From Mollicutes bacterium (lineage in GTDB: Bacteria; Bacillota_I; Bacilli_A; Izemoplasmatales; Izemoplasmataceae): a stretch of DNA of 43,462 bases. The notes below the pieces were generated by a model. It saw only the letters and a program-made list of their open reading frames with translations. It ran no database searches and had not been told where the DNA came from. Made by a program: the position numbers and the translations under genes. The stretch covers positions 1 to 43,462 of the forward strand of contig PWOH01000125.1 in NCBI GenBank assembly GCA_003557505.1. The letters are read 5' to 3'. Of the stretch, positions 8,970-19,076 are shown in pieces (within the stretch, counting starts at the first letter, position 1; each line of letters begins with the position of its first letter).

Positions 8970-8999
8970 TTGCCAAGTCTATTTTTTACGTTTTATAAT
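8970..8999 (+). promoter_or_regulatory. Predicted promoter
   Basis: TTGCCA-18 nt-TATAAT upstream of the ORF at 9026. Confidence 0.55.
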
Positions 9000-9025
9000 A
9001 AAAGTATATTAGAAGGAGAGTGAAG

Positions 9026-9397
9026 ATGATGTATGCAATTGAAGAAGTTAAATCCACAGCACTGGCCAAACAACTAGGCGGGCCACCAGTATTTCATGAC
9101 GGAAGTTTAAAAAAACTGTTAATTGAAGATAACTGGGCGGTGTTAAGCATTGAGATTTTATCGGACAAAAACCCGCGATTGAAGAAAAATACCTTAGTTA
9201 ATTTGCATTTAATCGGCATCAGTTCATTTTATTTCACTTCCAAACGTTTGAAACAAGGAATTATTACCATTCACGACCTTGATATCCGTCGTGAAGACAA
9301 TGGTTTGCAAATGCGTTTAGAAAGTATAGACGGTGATATTAGCGCTATTCAGTTTGAACGTATTGAGTTATATGAGCACGGTAAAAAACATAATTAA
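9026..9397 (+). CDS. Conserved-looking hypothetical protein
   Basis: 123 aa; ATG 9026 is better spaced from AGGAG than GTG 9020; own promoter and terminator; no family recognised. Confidence 0.7.
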   Translation: MMYAIEEVKSTALAKQLGGPPVFHDGSLKKLLIEDNWAVLSIEILSDKNPRLKKNTLVNLHLIGISSFYFTSKRLKQGIITIHDLDIRREDNGLQMRLESIDGDISAIQFERIELYEHGKKHN

Positions 9398-9405
9398 ACC
9401 ATAAA

Positions 9406-9447
9406 AAAGCAATCATGGGGATTATTCGCTCCTCATGATTGCTTTTA
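9406..9447. terminator. Bidirectional terminator between convergent genes
   Basis: aaaagcaatcatg...catgattgctttt stem flanked by A and T tracts. Confidence 0.8.
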
Positions 9448-9450
9448 AAA

Positions 9451-9840
9451 TTATGCTGTTATTTCTTTGTTATAGTTTTGTAGTCCGCCATTTAGAACAT
9501 AGATTTCCTGGTATCCTTTGTGATATAATTTTTTAGCGGCACTGGCTGATTTTCTACCATTATCGCAATAAAGATAAACTGGTTTATCTTTGCGAACTTT
9601 GGTTTGAGTTTTGCTTTTTAAGTAACCAACGCGAAAATTTCGGGCACCTTTAATTTTATTTTCATTGAATCTTTCTTGTTTACGGATATCGATAAGTTGC
9701 CCTTTACGCATGTTTTTCTTAAATGTTTCAGGGTCGAGCATGGTAACATTAACCTTTTTATTTTTTTGCCAGCTTAACAATAGAAAACCGATAATCAGTC
9801 CAATCGCAACAGGTAAAGCGTACTGCATGATAAAGTCCAT
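9451..9840 (-). CDS. Membrane-anchored rhodanese-like domain protein
   Basis: N-terminal TM helix, then LIDIRKQERFNENKIKGARN and VYLYCDNGRKSASAAKKLYHKGY (catalytic Cys). Confidence 0.85.
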   Translation of the reverse strand: MDFIMQYALPVAIGLIIGFLLLSWQKNKKVNVTMLDPETFKKNMRKGQLIDIRKQERFNENKIKGARNFRVGYLKSKTQTKVRKDKPVYLYCDNGRKSASAAKKLYHKGYQEIYVLNGGLQNYNKEITA

Positions 9841-9939
9841 GGTATCATCTCCTCAAAAACATTATATAGAGCGTAAAAACTCTTGTCAATTTATTTTCTG
9901 GTAATATCATGAATTAGCGTTTTTTCTTTGCCGGATATA

Positions 9940-9948
9940 TGCTATAAT
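9940..9948 (+). promoter_or_regulatory. Extended -10 promoter element (TGCTATAAT)
   Basis: TGC TATAAT, 37 nt upstream of ATG 9986. Confidence 0.55.
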
Positions 9949-9985
9949 AATTGTGTTTTAAAATAAAAAGTAAGCGGGCGATTAC

Positions 9986-10258
9986 ATGACAAAAAAGCAT
10001 TTGTTCTCGATTGGCTTTTTCATTGGGATATTGATGATTGGCCTATTTACGCTGGGATTTAATTTACAAAACGTATTCGGTGATATTCTTTTCGCTTTTT
10101 CTTTAATGATGTGGCCGCTTTATGTCGCAGTAGTTGTGATACTTACATTAACTATCTACAAAACAAATGAGCAATATAAGTCCTATTTGGTTAAGTCCCT
10201 TTTCATGCCACTACCAGGCGCAATTGCTATGGTGGCATTGCTTTATGTGTTATTATAG
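9986..10258 (+). CDS. Small membrane protein, hypothetical
   Basis: 90 aa with three hydrophobic segments. Confidence 0.65.
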   Translation: MTKKHLFSIGFFIGILMIGLFTLGFNLQNVFGDILFAFSLMMWPLYVAVVVILTLTIYKTNEQYKSYLVKSLFMPLPGAIAMVALLYVLL

Positions 10259-10276
10259 ATTCAAGGGGGAATCCAT

Positions 10277-11308
10277 GTGAAACAGTTAATGCATAAATAT
10301 TTAAAACTTACTAAACGCCCGCTTGCTGGGTATAAAATATTTGATAAACAAACAAAAATTGCCAAAAGAGCATATCTTGCGATGTTGCTTTTCATGGCAA
10401 TTGTTGTTTATTATGTCTTAGAGTTATTTAGTATTGTAGAGACAACATTTATCACGATTGAATATGTGGGTGTCGTCTTTATATTATTGGTATTGTTTCC
10501 GCTGCTCTATATTCATAAAAGAACCACAGATAAAGTATTGTTGACCCACGATGCCATGGCTAAGCAAAACCTTTTTAAACGCTATAAATTACTGTTTTAC
10601 AATGATGTCACTAAAGTAAAACAAACCCGTAAAAATGCCTTGATTATTCGTGGGAAACGGCGAAAATTCAAAGTAAAAATGGATGAATATACCCATGATT
10701 TTAATGTACTTAAAACTATTTTAACGTATGAAGGGCATTTTAAACAAAAGCGAAAACCGTACAAACTATTCTTCGAAGGCAATGATATTGAAATTCAAGA
10801 GCTCTCACCGTCTGGTGACCCTGTAACTTCACGATTGGTGGAAAGATTCCATGATGATTACAAGCATGTAACGCCGGGGTTCCTTGATGATATCATCATG
10901 TATAATTGTGAAGTAGAACGTGTTCGGTTCATCGATCAAAAACACGTTGTCTTTTTGTTGAATCACGTTGATTTAAAAGGAGATTATCCGGAAAACACGC
11001 ATTTTGAATCAATGCAAACGGATGATGCGATGATGTTGTTTCAAGATGTGACCCATGTTGAAATATTTAAGTTAGGAAAAAATAATGGCGATGATATTGA
11101 ATTGCTTGGTACCAGTGTCGCGACGTTAAAGAAAATTTCCAAAGGCGCCATTGTTACAGAAGCTAACTTCAAAGCGCTTGGGGAGCGTTTTAGTACTGAT
11201 ATGGTATTAATGCAAGGCTCTAGAAAACAAAAAATACGTTTTACTTTCAAAGAAGTGGTAGTTGGCTTCAATGAACTGAAAAAAACCGCATGGTTTGAAA
11301 ATAAATAG
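10277..11308 (+). CDS. Membrane-anchored hypothetical protein
   Basis: 343 aa, GTG start, two N-terminal TM segments then a soluble region; no family recognised. Confidence 0.7.
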   Translation: MKQLMHKYLKLTKRPLAGYKIFDKQTKIAKRAYLAMLLFMAIVVYYVLELFSIVETTFITIEYVGVVFILLVLFPLLYIHKRTTDKVLLTHDAMAKQNLFKRYKLLFYNDVTKVKQTRKNALIIRGKRRKFKVKMDEYTHDFNVLKTILTYEGHFKQKRKPYKLFFEGNDIEIQELSPSGDPVTSRLVERFHDDYKHVTPGFLDDIIMYNCEVERVRFIDQKHVVFLLNHVDLKGDYPENTHFESMQTDDAMMLFQDVTHVEIFKLGKNNGDDIELLGTSVATLKKISKGAIVTEANFKALGERFSTDMVLMQGSRKQKIRFTFKEVVVGFNELKKTAWFENK

Positions 11309-11358
11309 ACAAAACGACTAAAATCCTATATATTATATGCATACCAGGAGTGATAATT

Positions 11359-11916
11359 ATGATTACAAGTAATGATTTTAAAACAGGACTCACCATTCAA
11401 CACGACGGAAATATTTATCAGATTATGGAGTTTCAACATGTAAAACCAGGCAAAGGAAGTGCCTTTGTCCGTAGTAAACTCCGTAACTTGAGAACGGGTG
11501 CCATCTTTGATAAAACATGGCGTGCCGGTGAAAAAGTAGAGACCGCAATGATTGACAAACAGCCGATGCAATACATTTACGCAGATGGTGACAATTATGT
11601 TTTTATGAACACCCAAACCTATGAACAAATTGAAATTCCTCGCCAACAAATTGAGCATGAAGCCAATTTCTTAATTGAAGGCATGGATGTTAATGTAACT
11701 TCTTTTGAAAGTGAAATTCTGGGTGTTGATCTCGCTGAGAAAGTGACGCTCGAAGTTGTTGAAACCGTACCGGGTGTTAAAGGGAACACCGTTAATAACG
11801 CTACAAAAGACGCAGTCGTTCAAACCGGTTATAAATTACAAGTGCCTATGTTTATTAACGAAGGTGATAAAATCGTTATTAACACGGCGACCGGTAAGTA
11901 CAGTACGAAAGCTTAG
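11359..11916 (+). CDS. efp: Translation elongation factor P
   Basis: [43 protein letters not shown]; start at ATG 11359 downstream of AGGAG. Confidence 0.96.
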   Translation: MITSNDFKTGLTIQHDGNIYQIMEFQHVKPGKGSAFVRSKLRNLRTGAIFDKTWRAGEKVETAMIDKQPMQYIYADGDNYVFMNTQTYEQIEIPRQQIEHEANFLIEGMDVNVTSFESEILGVDLAEKVTLEVVETVPGVKGNTVNNATKDAVVQTGYKLQVPMFINEGDKIVINTATGKYSTKA

Positions 11917-11931
11917 GAGGAGTGACTCTTT

Positions 11932-13284
11932 TTGGACATATACAGTTTGGTAGCCCTTGTGAACATTCCCCCAATTAGTATTGCACTACTCGTGATACTT
12001 CTATTGGTATCAAGTTTTTTCTCTATGAGCGAAACCGTGTATTCTTCTTTAAATCCAATTCGGATTAAAAATTATATTGAAGAAGGAAAAAAAGGCGCGA
12101 AAAAAGCCTTTTGGATACACGAACGCTTTGATCGTGTGCTTACCACTATCCTCGTTGGAAACAACTTGGCAAACGTTGCCCTCGCGACTATTTCAGCGGG
12201 CATTTTTTCACAGGTTTTTGCTGATCAAGAAACTGTGGCTACTATAATGAATACCGTCATCATGACAACTATTATTCTTATATTTGGAGAAATCATTCCT
12301 AAAAGTTTTGCCAAAATGCATTCTGATCAAATTGCTATCCACATCAGTGGGTCCATGTATTTGATTATGAAACTAATGAAACCTGTTGTGGTTATCTTTT
12401 TGAAAATAAAAAGTCTTTTCTTAAAAGCGGACAATCGTGTGACGATTAGTGTCAGTGAAGATGAACTTGAGACCATCATCGATACCATGGAAGAAGAAGG
12501 CTCGATTGATGAAGAAGAGGCCGAAATGCTTCAAAGTGTCCTGGATTTAGGGGAAAAGAAAGTTTACGAGATTATGACTCCACGTGTCGATATGGTGGCA
12601 ATTGAAGTCAATGAAGATAAAGACAGTGTCTTGGATAAATTCTTCAACCATCAATATTCACGGATTCCTGTTTATGAACAGGATCGCGACAAAATTATCG
12701 GTATTTTGAATGAACGTGATTTCTTTACACAAATCATTAAAGAAAAACCAATCAACATTCGCGAAATTATGAATGCGCCCATCTTTGTCTCAAAGTCCAT
12801 GCGCGCCGATACACTCATTGAAACCTTACAACGTGAAAACACCCATCTTGCAATCGTTAGTGATGAATTCGGTGGAACCAGCGGAATTGTGACAATGGAA
12901 GACGCTTTAGAAGAACTCGTTGGAGAGATTTACGACGAGCATGATGATATTGATGATGAATATCTCAAACAAATCAGTGAACATGAATATGGCGTCAATG
13001 CGGATATTGAACTAGGAGACTTATTTAGCGAGTTAAAGCTTGGGAGTCCACCTGCAAAAGAAGAAAAAAGTTTGGGAAGTTTTCTATTTGATCGTTTCGA
13101 AGACTTGCCAGAAGTCGATATGGAGTACACGATTGAACAAAAAATGATTTCTTATGATCATCAAGAAGACACGAAATTGTTTACCTTGACATTCATTATC
13201 AAAGAAATCAAAGAACGTCGTATTAAATATGTCCATCTTGTCGTAACCCCGGCATCGATTGAATCAGAAAACGGAAACGACTAG
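11932..13284 (+). CDS. HlyC/CorC-family transporter (CNNM + tandem CBS + CorC_HlyC domain)
   Basis: 450 aa, TTG start behind AGGAGG; MTPRVDMVAIE, SRIPVYEQDRDKIIGIL, DEFGGTSGIVTMEDALEELVGEI. Confidence 0.92.
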   Translation: MDIYSLVALVNIPPISIALLVILLLVSSFFSMSETVYSSLNPIRIKNYIEEGKKGAKKAFWIHERFDRVLTTILVGNNLANVALATISAGIFSQVFADQETVATIMNTVIMTTIILIFGEIIPKSFAKMHSDQIAIHISGSMYLIMKLMKPVVVIFLKIKSLFLKADNRVTISVSEDELETIIDTMEEEGSIDEEEAEMLQSVLDLGEKKVYEIMTPRVDMVAIEVNEDKDSVLDKFFNHQYSRIPVYEQDRDKIIGILNERDFFTQIIKEKPINIREIMNAPIFVSKSMRADTLIETLQRENTHLAIVSDEFGGTSGIVTMEDALEELVGEIYDEHDDIDDEYLKQISEHEYGVNADIELGDLFSELKLGSPPAKEEKSLGSFLFDRFEDLPEVDMEYTIEQKMISYDHQEDTKLFTLTFIIKEIKERRIKYVHLVVTPASIESENGND

Positions 13285-13294
13285 GAGGAAAATA

Positions 13295-14035
13295 ATGGAA
13301 AGACTACAAAAACTCATCGCCAAATCTGGCGTTACTTCAAGACGGAAAGCCGAAGAACTTATTAAAGAAGGTCGTGTAAGTGTAAACGGTGAAATCGTGA
13401 GAGAACTCGGAACCAAAGCTTCAAAAGACGATAAAATCACCGTTGATAGCCGGCCAATAGAAGTCGAAGAAAAAGAATACTATGTGTTTTATAAACCCGA
13501 AGGCACAATTTCAACGGTGGATGATGAAAAAAACCGTAAGACTGTTCTTGATTTTATCGATACGAACGCAAGAATATTTCCTGTAGGACGTCTAGATTAT
13601 GATACCTCGGGTGTTTTAATTTTAACCAACGATGGTGACTTTACTCAAAAAATGATTCACCCCAAAAACGGTATCGAAAAAGAATATGAAGTGACCGTTC
13701 AAGGCTTTCTTCGCAAACATATTTCAAAAAAAGTGGAACGTGGTATCAAATTAGATGGTAAAAAAACGGCACGTTCAAAGATCAATAACGTCCAATACAA
13801 TAAAGTCAAAGAAACCACTAAATTCAATTTTACCATCACCGAAGGAAAATACCGTCATATTCGTCGCGTCTTTGAAGAAGTCGGACATCCTGTGCTCAAA
13901 CTACGGCGAATCCGTTTCGGAATTGTAACATTGGAAGGACTTTCCAAAGGTAATGCGCGTTTATTAAAACCTCATGAACTAAAACAACTTCATGTCATTG
14001 CCCTACGCAACCAACAAAAAGTCACCAAAAAGTAA
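13295..14035 (+). CDS. rluB: Pseudouridine synthase RsuA/RluB family
   Basis: S4 domain ERLQKLIAKSGVTSRRKAEELI; FPVGRLDYDTSGVLILTNDGDF; RHIRRVFEEVGHPV; ATG 13295 behind GGAGG. Confidence 0.92.
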   Translation: MERLQKLIAKSGVTSRRKAEELIKEGRVSVNGEIVRELGTKASKDDKITVDSRPIEVEEKEYYVFYKPEGTISTVDDEKNRKTVLDFIDTNARIFPVGRLDYDTSGVLILTNDGDFTQKMIHPKNGIEKEYEVTVQGFLRKHISKKVERGIKLDGKKTARSKINNVQYNKVKETTKFNFTITEGKYRHIRRVFEEVGHPVLKLRRIRFGIVTLEGLSKGNARLLKPHELKQLHVIALRNQQKVTKK

Positions 14036-14053
14036 ACCCTTACATAACCAAAG

Positions 14054-14074
14054 ACCGCAATATTGCGGTTTTAT
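14054..14074 (+). terminator. Putative terminator after rluB
   Basis: accgcaatattgcggttttat hairpin plus T-rich tail. Confidence 0.6.
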
Positions 14075-14220
14075 GGTGGCTAACTTATTTTCAATGCCTT
14101 TAAAAATAAAACCGTTTACTTAATAAAAAACCCTTTCTGAATTGCTAAGTAAATGATACAATGCATGTGAAGATGAAAAATACACCACGAAGACTTTTAA
14201 TTTAGAAAGTGGGTTGTTTC

Positions 14221-14742
14221 ATGCCGAAACTTAATTCATTTCATCGTGATGCCTTAGTATTGACAGGGCTTATGTTTTTCCAAATACTCTTCGGTTTTCT
14301 TTTTCCACTCCATTCCATCACAAATGGTAGTACGGTGGAAATTAGTCGTAACATAATTACTTTTACCGTAGAGACACCAGAAAATACAATAACATACATA
14401 CCGTTTCTAACATTGATTTATGCTGGTGTGCTTATTGCTTTATTGTTCAAAAAAGAAAAACCTTTTACACTTATATACGGTATTGGCCTTATGTTACTCA
14501 CTAAAGTAAATTTCCTTAACGAACTTAACCAATTAACAGGTACACAAGAAAACCTCACAACCGATGGATTTTTTAGTACTCGGGTGCTTGTGGATGGTTC
14601 ACTGGTCGCACAAGATATAACCTTTTTTGTTTTACTGGTCTTGATATTAATTAAAGTATCCATCATCATTTATCAGATTTACCGAAAACACGCTCAAAAG
14701 AAAAATATTCAAAATCAAATAAATCCTACGTCTCCAAGTTAA
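14221..14742 (+). CDS. Hypothetical multi-pass membrane protein
   Basis: 173 aa from ATG 14221; about four hydrophobic segments. Confidence 0.65.
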   Translation: MPKLNSFHRDALVLTGLMFFQILFGFLFPLHSITNGSTVEISRNIITFTVETPENTITYIPFLTLIYAGVLIALLFKKEKPFTLIYGIGLMLLTKVNFLNELNQLTGTQENLTTDGFFSTRVLVDGSLVAQDITFFVLLVLILIKVSIIIYQIYRKHAQKKNIQNQINPTSPS

Positions 14743-14755
14743 TTGGAGACTTTTT
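14730..14755 (+). terminator. Rho-independent terminator
   Basis: gtctccaa-gttaa-ttggagacttttt. Confidence 0.8.
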
Positions 14756-14766
14756 CTTTGCAAAAA

Positions 14767-14786
14767 AAAGGCGCCGAAGCGCCTTT
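14767..14786 (-). terminator. Rho-independent terminator of the pyrophosphatase gene
   Basis: Minus strand aaaggcgc-ttcg-gcgccttt followed by T-tract. Confidence 0.85.
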
Positions 14787-14792
14787 AGAAAT

Positions 14793-16826
14793 TTATAAAA
14801 TTCCTGAACCAAATAACGTTGCGAAAACTAGAGAAATAATCGTCATTAATTTAATTAAAATATTGATCGACGGACCAGAAGTATCTTTAAAAGGATCACC
14901 AACTGTATCCCCTGTAACACTGGCTTTATGGGCAAAGCCTCCTTTATTTCCGTGATGGCCTTCCTCAATAAACTTTTTGGCATTATCCCACGCACCACCA
15001 CTGTTAGCCATAAAAATGGCCATCGAAATTCCACTACCAAGTGCACCAGCCAGTAACCCACCTAGTGCTTCAGCACCGAGGATGAAGCCCACAAGAAGTG
15101 GGGCTGAGACGGCCAGTAACCCTGGTAAAATCATTTCACGAAGCGCAGCTTTTGTGGAAATATCTACACAACGCGCATAATCGGGTTTTTGTGTTTTATC
15201 CATTATCCCTGGCATTGTTCGGAACTGTCGTCTAACTTCATCAATCATTTTTCCAGCAGCACGACCGACTGAACTCATTGTCAGTGAACTGAACAGGAAG
15301 GGTAACATTGCCCCAATCAATATACCTACAATGACTTTTGGGGTTGTAATATCAATGGACGTCAAGCCAGTTGCATTAACGAAGGCACTGAATAAAGCCA
15401 GCGATGTTAATGCAGCACTTCCAATGGCAAAGCCCTTACCGATAGCGGCAGTCGTGTTACCAACACTATCAAGCTTATCCGTGATTTCACGAACTTCTGG
15501 GCCCATTCCACTCATCTCTGCAATGCCACCGGCATTATCAGCGATGGGTCCATAGGCATCAATGGCGATGGTCATACCGGTTGTAGCCAGCATGCCTACA
15601 GCACTTAAGCCTATACCGTATAATCCGGCAAGTTGATAAGAAACGATAATGACAATACTGATTAAGATTATCGGGATGGCGGTTGATTCCATACCGATAG
15701 AAAGTCCACCGATAATATTAGTTGCATGACCGGTTTCACTTTGTTTGGCGATATTTTTTACTCTCTTATAATCACTTGAGGTATAAACTTCAGTAATAAT
15801 TCCAATCATGATACCGACAAACAATCCCGAAATGATCGCAAAAAACGGTCCGTAATTTTCAAAATACCCTTCTGAAACATAAAACCACGTTAAAAATAAG
15901 GTGAAAATAATAAATAAGAATCCAGCTACATAGGTTCCTTTTTTAAGGACTTTATGCGGCTCATCAGCCTCTTTAGTACGAATAGTGACTGTCCCTATTA
16001 TCGCTGCGATAATTCCAAAAGCGGCCAAGAATATTGGAAACAATGCGCCTTGAACAGGATATGCTTGACCACCAACACTCAACATTGCCCCCAATGTGAT
16101 GGCTGCGATGATAGACCCAACGTAAGATTCAAATAAGTCAGCGCCCATTCCAGCTACATCTCCAACATTATCCCCAACATTATCAGCGATTACAGCGGGA
16201 TTTCTAGGGTCATCTTCAGGAATGCCCGCTTCAATTTTCCCGACTAGGTCAGCACCGACATCGGCGGCTTTAGTGTAAATTCCACCGCCAACACGACCAA
16301 ACAATGCAATCGAAGAAGCACCGAGTCCGAATCCTGTTAACACTTGGGCAGTTTCTGATGTTGTTAAATTAAACCAGTAGGTTCCAATAAAATAATAACC
16401 AATTAGTCCGGTTAATCCTAGCCCAACTACTGCCATTCCCATGACAGCTCCACCACTAAAGGCAATATCGAGTGCTTTGTTCATCCCGCTTTGTTCAGCT
16501 GATGTAGCGGTTCTAGAATTTGCGGCAACGGCCCCTCTCATGCCTAAATACCCGGCAAGTGCACTTAAAAAGGCACCGAGTAAGAAGGCACCAGAGGTCC
16601 TAAAGTCAATCGCAAAACCGATCACAAAAAATAATACGATAACAAAGATTGATAAAATCTTGTATTGACGCGAAAGAAAAGCCATTGCACCTTCTCGAAT
16701 GTAACCAGATATTTCAATTACGAGTGGGTTTCCTTTTTCAATTTTCTTGATTTTGTAAAACAATACAGTCGCATAAAGCATTGCAAGCACACTGAATAGA
16801 AGTGCTATTAGTAAAAAACCTGTCAT
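14793..16826 (-). CDS. hppA: Membrane-bound ion-translocating pyrophosphatase, K+-dependent subtype by residue
   Basis: 677 aa; [65 protein letters not shown] (Ala where the K+-independent type has Lys). Confidence 0.95.
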   Translation of the reverse strand: MTGFLLIALLFSVLAMLYATVLFYKIKKIEKGNPLVIEISGYIREGAMAFLSRQYKILSIFVIVLFFVIGFAIDFRTSGAFLLGAFLSALAGYLGMRGAVAANSRTATSAEQSGMNKALDIAFSGGAVMGMAVVGLGLTGLIGYYFIGTYWFNLTTSETAQVLTGFGLGASSIALFGRVGGGIYTKAADVGADLVGKIEAGIPEDDPRNPAVIADNVGDNVGDVAGMGADLFESYVGSIIAAITLGAMLSVGGQAYPVQGALFPIFLAAFGIIAAIIGTVTIRTKEADEPHKVLKKGTYVAGFLFIIFTLFLTWFYVSEGYFENYGPFFAIISGLFVGIMIGIITEVYTSSDYKRVKNIAKQSETGHATNIIGGLSIGMESTAIPIILISIVIIVSYQLAGLYGIGLSAVGMLATTGMTIAIDAYGPIADNAGGIAEMSGMGPEVREITDKLDSVGNTTAAIGKGFAIGSAALTSLALFSAFVNATGLTSIDITTPKVIVGILIGAMLPFLFSSLTMSSVGRAAGKMIDEVRRQFRTMPGIMDKTQKPDYARCVDISTKAALREMILPGLLAVSAPLLVGFILGAEALGGLLAGALGSGISMAIFMANSGGAWDNAKKFIEEGHHGNKGGFAHKASVTGDTVGDPFKDTSGPSINILIKLMTIISLVFATLFGSGIL

Positions 16827-16881
16827 AAAATACCTCCGTTTTTATAGTATCCAAATAGAATACCATATTAGATTTGTAAAG

Positions 16882-16910
16882 AGTATAACAAAAAGCGCTT
16901 ACATTTACAA
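16882..16910 (-). promoter_or_regulatory. Predicted promoter of the pyrophosphatase gene
   Basis: Minus-strand TTGTAA-17 nt-TATACT with TGT extended -10. Confidence 0.5.
16890..16903 (-). promoter_or_regulatory. cre-like site, imperfect
   Basis: TGTAAGCGCTTTTT, 12/14 match to TGWAANCGNTNWCA, inside the promoter spacer. Confidence 0.35.
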
Positions 16911-16999
16911 GATTAAAATTAATTCCCAAATAATAACGTTTTCCTTTGAAAATTAAGTTCAAATCACGTAAAATAGTGTTATTGAAAAAAAGCCATTTA

Positions 17000-17008
17000 T
17001 GTTATAAT
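17000..17008 (+). promoter_or_regulatory. Extended -10 element (TGTTATAAT)
   Basis: TGT TATAAT, 27 nt upstream of cmk ATG. Confidence 0.5.
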
Positions 17009-17035
17009 AATGTTGATTTTTAATGAGGTGATCAA

Positions 17036-17689
17036 ATGTCGACAATTCAAATCGCCATCGATGGACCGGCGGGTGCTGGCAAAAGCACAATCGCCAAACT
17101 CGTGGCGCAATTATTTGATTTCACTTATATAGATACCGGCGCGATGTATCGTGCTATCACACTTAAAGCGATGCAACTCAATGTTGAACTCAACGATGAA
17201 GACGCCTTTGACTTTCTTGATCAAACCAGTTTTGATTATAAAGACGGCGTCTTATTTATGGACGGCAATGACGTTTCCAAAGCCATTCGTTCCCGTGAGG
17301 TTTCCAATAACGTTTCACTTGTTTCTTCCCATGCGAATGTTAGAAAAATATTAGTAGATCGGCAGCGTTTAATCGCTAATGATAAAAGCGTTGTGATGGA
17401 CGGACGAGATATTGGGTATAATGTGTTGCCAACTGCGGATTTTAAGTTTTACTTGACCGCGAATGTTGAAACGCGTGCCAGACGGCGTTTTCTCGAAAAT
17501 GCTCAAAATGGCATTCACATCCCGCTAGAGGATCTAAAAAGGGAAATTATCGCTCGAGATGATTTTGATTCCAATCGAGCCATTACACCACTGAAACCAG
17601 CTGATGATGCTATAATCATTGATACATCAGACATGCCGATTGAGGATGTCGTCAAAACCATAGAAACAAAAGTTAGAGAGGAAGTATAA
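17036..17689 (+). CDS. cmk: Cytidylate kinase
   Basis: IAIDGPAGAGKSTIAKLVAQLFDFTYIDTGAMYRAIT; VMDGRDIGYNVLPTADFKFYLTA. Confidence 0.95.
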   Translation: MSTIQIAIDGPAGAGKSTIAKLVAQLFDFTYIDTGAMYRAITLKAMQLNVELNDEDAFDFLDQTSFDYKDGVLFMDGNDVSKAIRSREVSNNVSLVSSHANVRKILVDRQRLIANDKSVVMDGRDIGYNVLPTADFKFYLTANVETRARRRFLENAQNGIHIPLEDLKREIIARDDFDSNRAITPLKPADDAIIIDTSDMPIEDVVKTIETKVREEV

Positions 17690-17691
17690 TC

Positions 17692-19065
17692 ATGAATTAC
17701 AAAAACATCAAAGAAGGAACCATCGTTACCGGAAAAGTGTACCAAGTCAAGGACAACGAAGTCATCGTCGTTGTAGAAGGCGCTCAAACAGAAGGGACTA
17801 TCTATCTAGATAACCTTACCACTAAAGATGTCAAATCAGCGAAAGAAATAGTCAAAGAAGGCGATGAAATCCAAGCTGAAGTTAAAAAGAAAGACGACGA
17901 AGCAGGTGTGTTACTCTTGTCTCGTATTGGCATTGAGCGTAAAGAAATTTTTGAAGATTTACAAAACAAGTTCAGCAATGAAGAAGTGTTTGAAGTTGTC
18001 GTAAAAGACATCAACAAAGGCGGACTCATCGCACGTGCTTATGGCATTGACATGTTCATGCCAGCCCGTGAAGCTTCTTTAGAATATACTGAAGACCTTA
18101 GTACGTTCAAAGGAAAAACCCTTGAAGTTAAGCTTATTGAAATTTCTCGAAAGAAAATTGTTGTTTCCCATAAATCGGTTCAACGTGAAGCACAGCGTGA
18201 GAAAAAACAAGAAGAACTTAAAAATATTCAAACAGGAGATGTCTTAGAGGGAACAGTCTCTAAGTTAATGCCTTATGGAGCGTTTGTACGTTTTGAAAAT
18301 GTTGAAGGATTACTGCATGTCAGTGAAATCTCTCATCATAAAGTCAATAATCCTTCAGATTTACTTAAAGAAGGACAAGCAATTACTGTAAAAGTTATTG
18401 ATGTCCAAGGACAAAAGCGTTCATTATCGCTAAAAGCACTAGAAAAAACGCCATGGGAAAAATTTGCTGAAACGCATAAATCAGGCGATAAAGTAAGCGG
18501 TAAAGTTGTCAAAAAAATGCAATTTGGTATTCTTGTTGAAGTAGAAAAAGATGTCGCAGGCATTATTAACAAACAAGATTATTCATGGGACCCTCGCTTC
18601 AATTTGGCAGGAAATGTTAATGTCGGTGATGAAATCGAAGTTCAAATCCTGTCAATCGATCCTGAAAACCGTAAAATGCAATTATCCAAAAAGCATTTGG
18701 AATACAACCCATGGGAAGATGTCAATGTTAAAGTTGGCGAAGAAGTCAGCGGGGAAATCGCTTCTATACAATCCAATGGTGCTTTAGTCGAAGTCAAAGG
18801 TGTTTATGCCTTCTTGCCAATCGGTGAAATCAAAGACGAACGTATTGAAAATGTCAGTGATGTCTTGAACGAAGGCGAAGTCATTAATGCAGTTGTCTTA
18901 AAATTCGACCGTAAGAAATGGCAAATGGTCATCTCAAAGAAAACTTTTGATGAAAAGAAAATTCGTGATGAGTACAAAAAACACTTAAAGAGTGAAAATC
19001 AAGAAGATCAATCACAAACACTCGGTGAACTATTCGCCGATAAATTCAAAAATTTTAACAAATAA
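17692..19065 (+). CDS. rpsA: Ribosomal protein S1-like, about five S1 domains
   Basis: 457 aa; repeated S1 RNA-binding modules; next to cmk as in many Firmicutes. Confidence 0.9.
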   Translation: MNYKNIKEGTIVTGKVYQVKDNEVIVVVEGAQTEGTIYLDNLTTKDVKSAKEIVKEGDEIQAEVKKKDDEAGVLLLSRIGIERKEIFEDLQNKFSNEEVFEVVVKDINKGGLIARAYGIDMFMPAREASLEYTEDLSTFKGKTLEVKLIEISRKKIVVSHKSVQREAQREKKQEELKNIQTGDVLEGTVSKLMPYGAFVRFENVEGLLHVSEISHHKVNNPSDLLKEGQAITVKVIDVQGQKRSLSLKALEKTPWEKFAETHKSGDKVSGKVVKKMQFGILVEVEKDVAGIINKQDYSWDPRFNLAGNVNVGDEIEVQILSIDPENRKMQLSKKHLEYNPWEDVNVKVGEEVSGEIASIQSNGALVEVKGVYAFLPIGEIKDERIENVSDVLNEGEVINAVVLKFDRKKWQMVISKKTFDEKKIRDEYKKHLKSENQEDQSQTLGELFADKFKNFNK

Positions 19066-19076
19066 TAGGTGAAATT

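Noticed and set aside
14107-14120. TAAAACCGTTTACT as another cre site (12/14)
   Set aside because: No convincing promoter geometry around it; plausible chance match in AT-rich DNA.
16939-16955. taataacgttttcc as cre
   Set aside because: Only about 11/14 to consensus and not positioned in a promoter.
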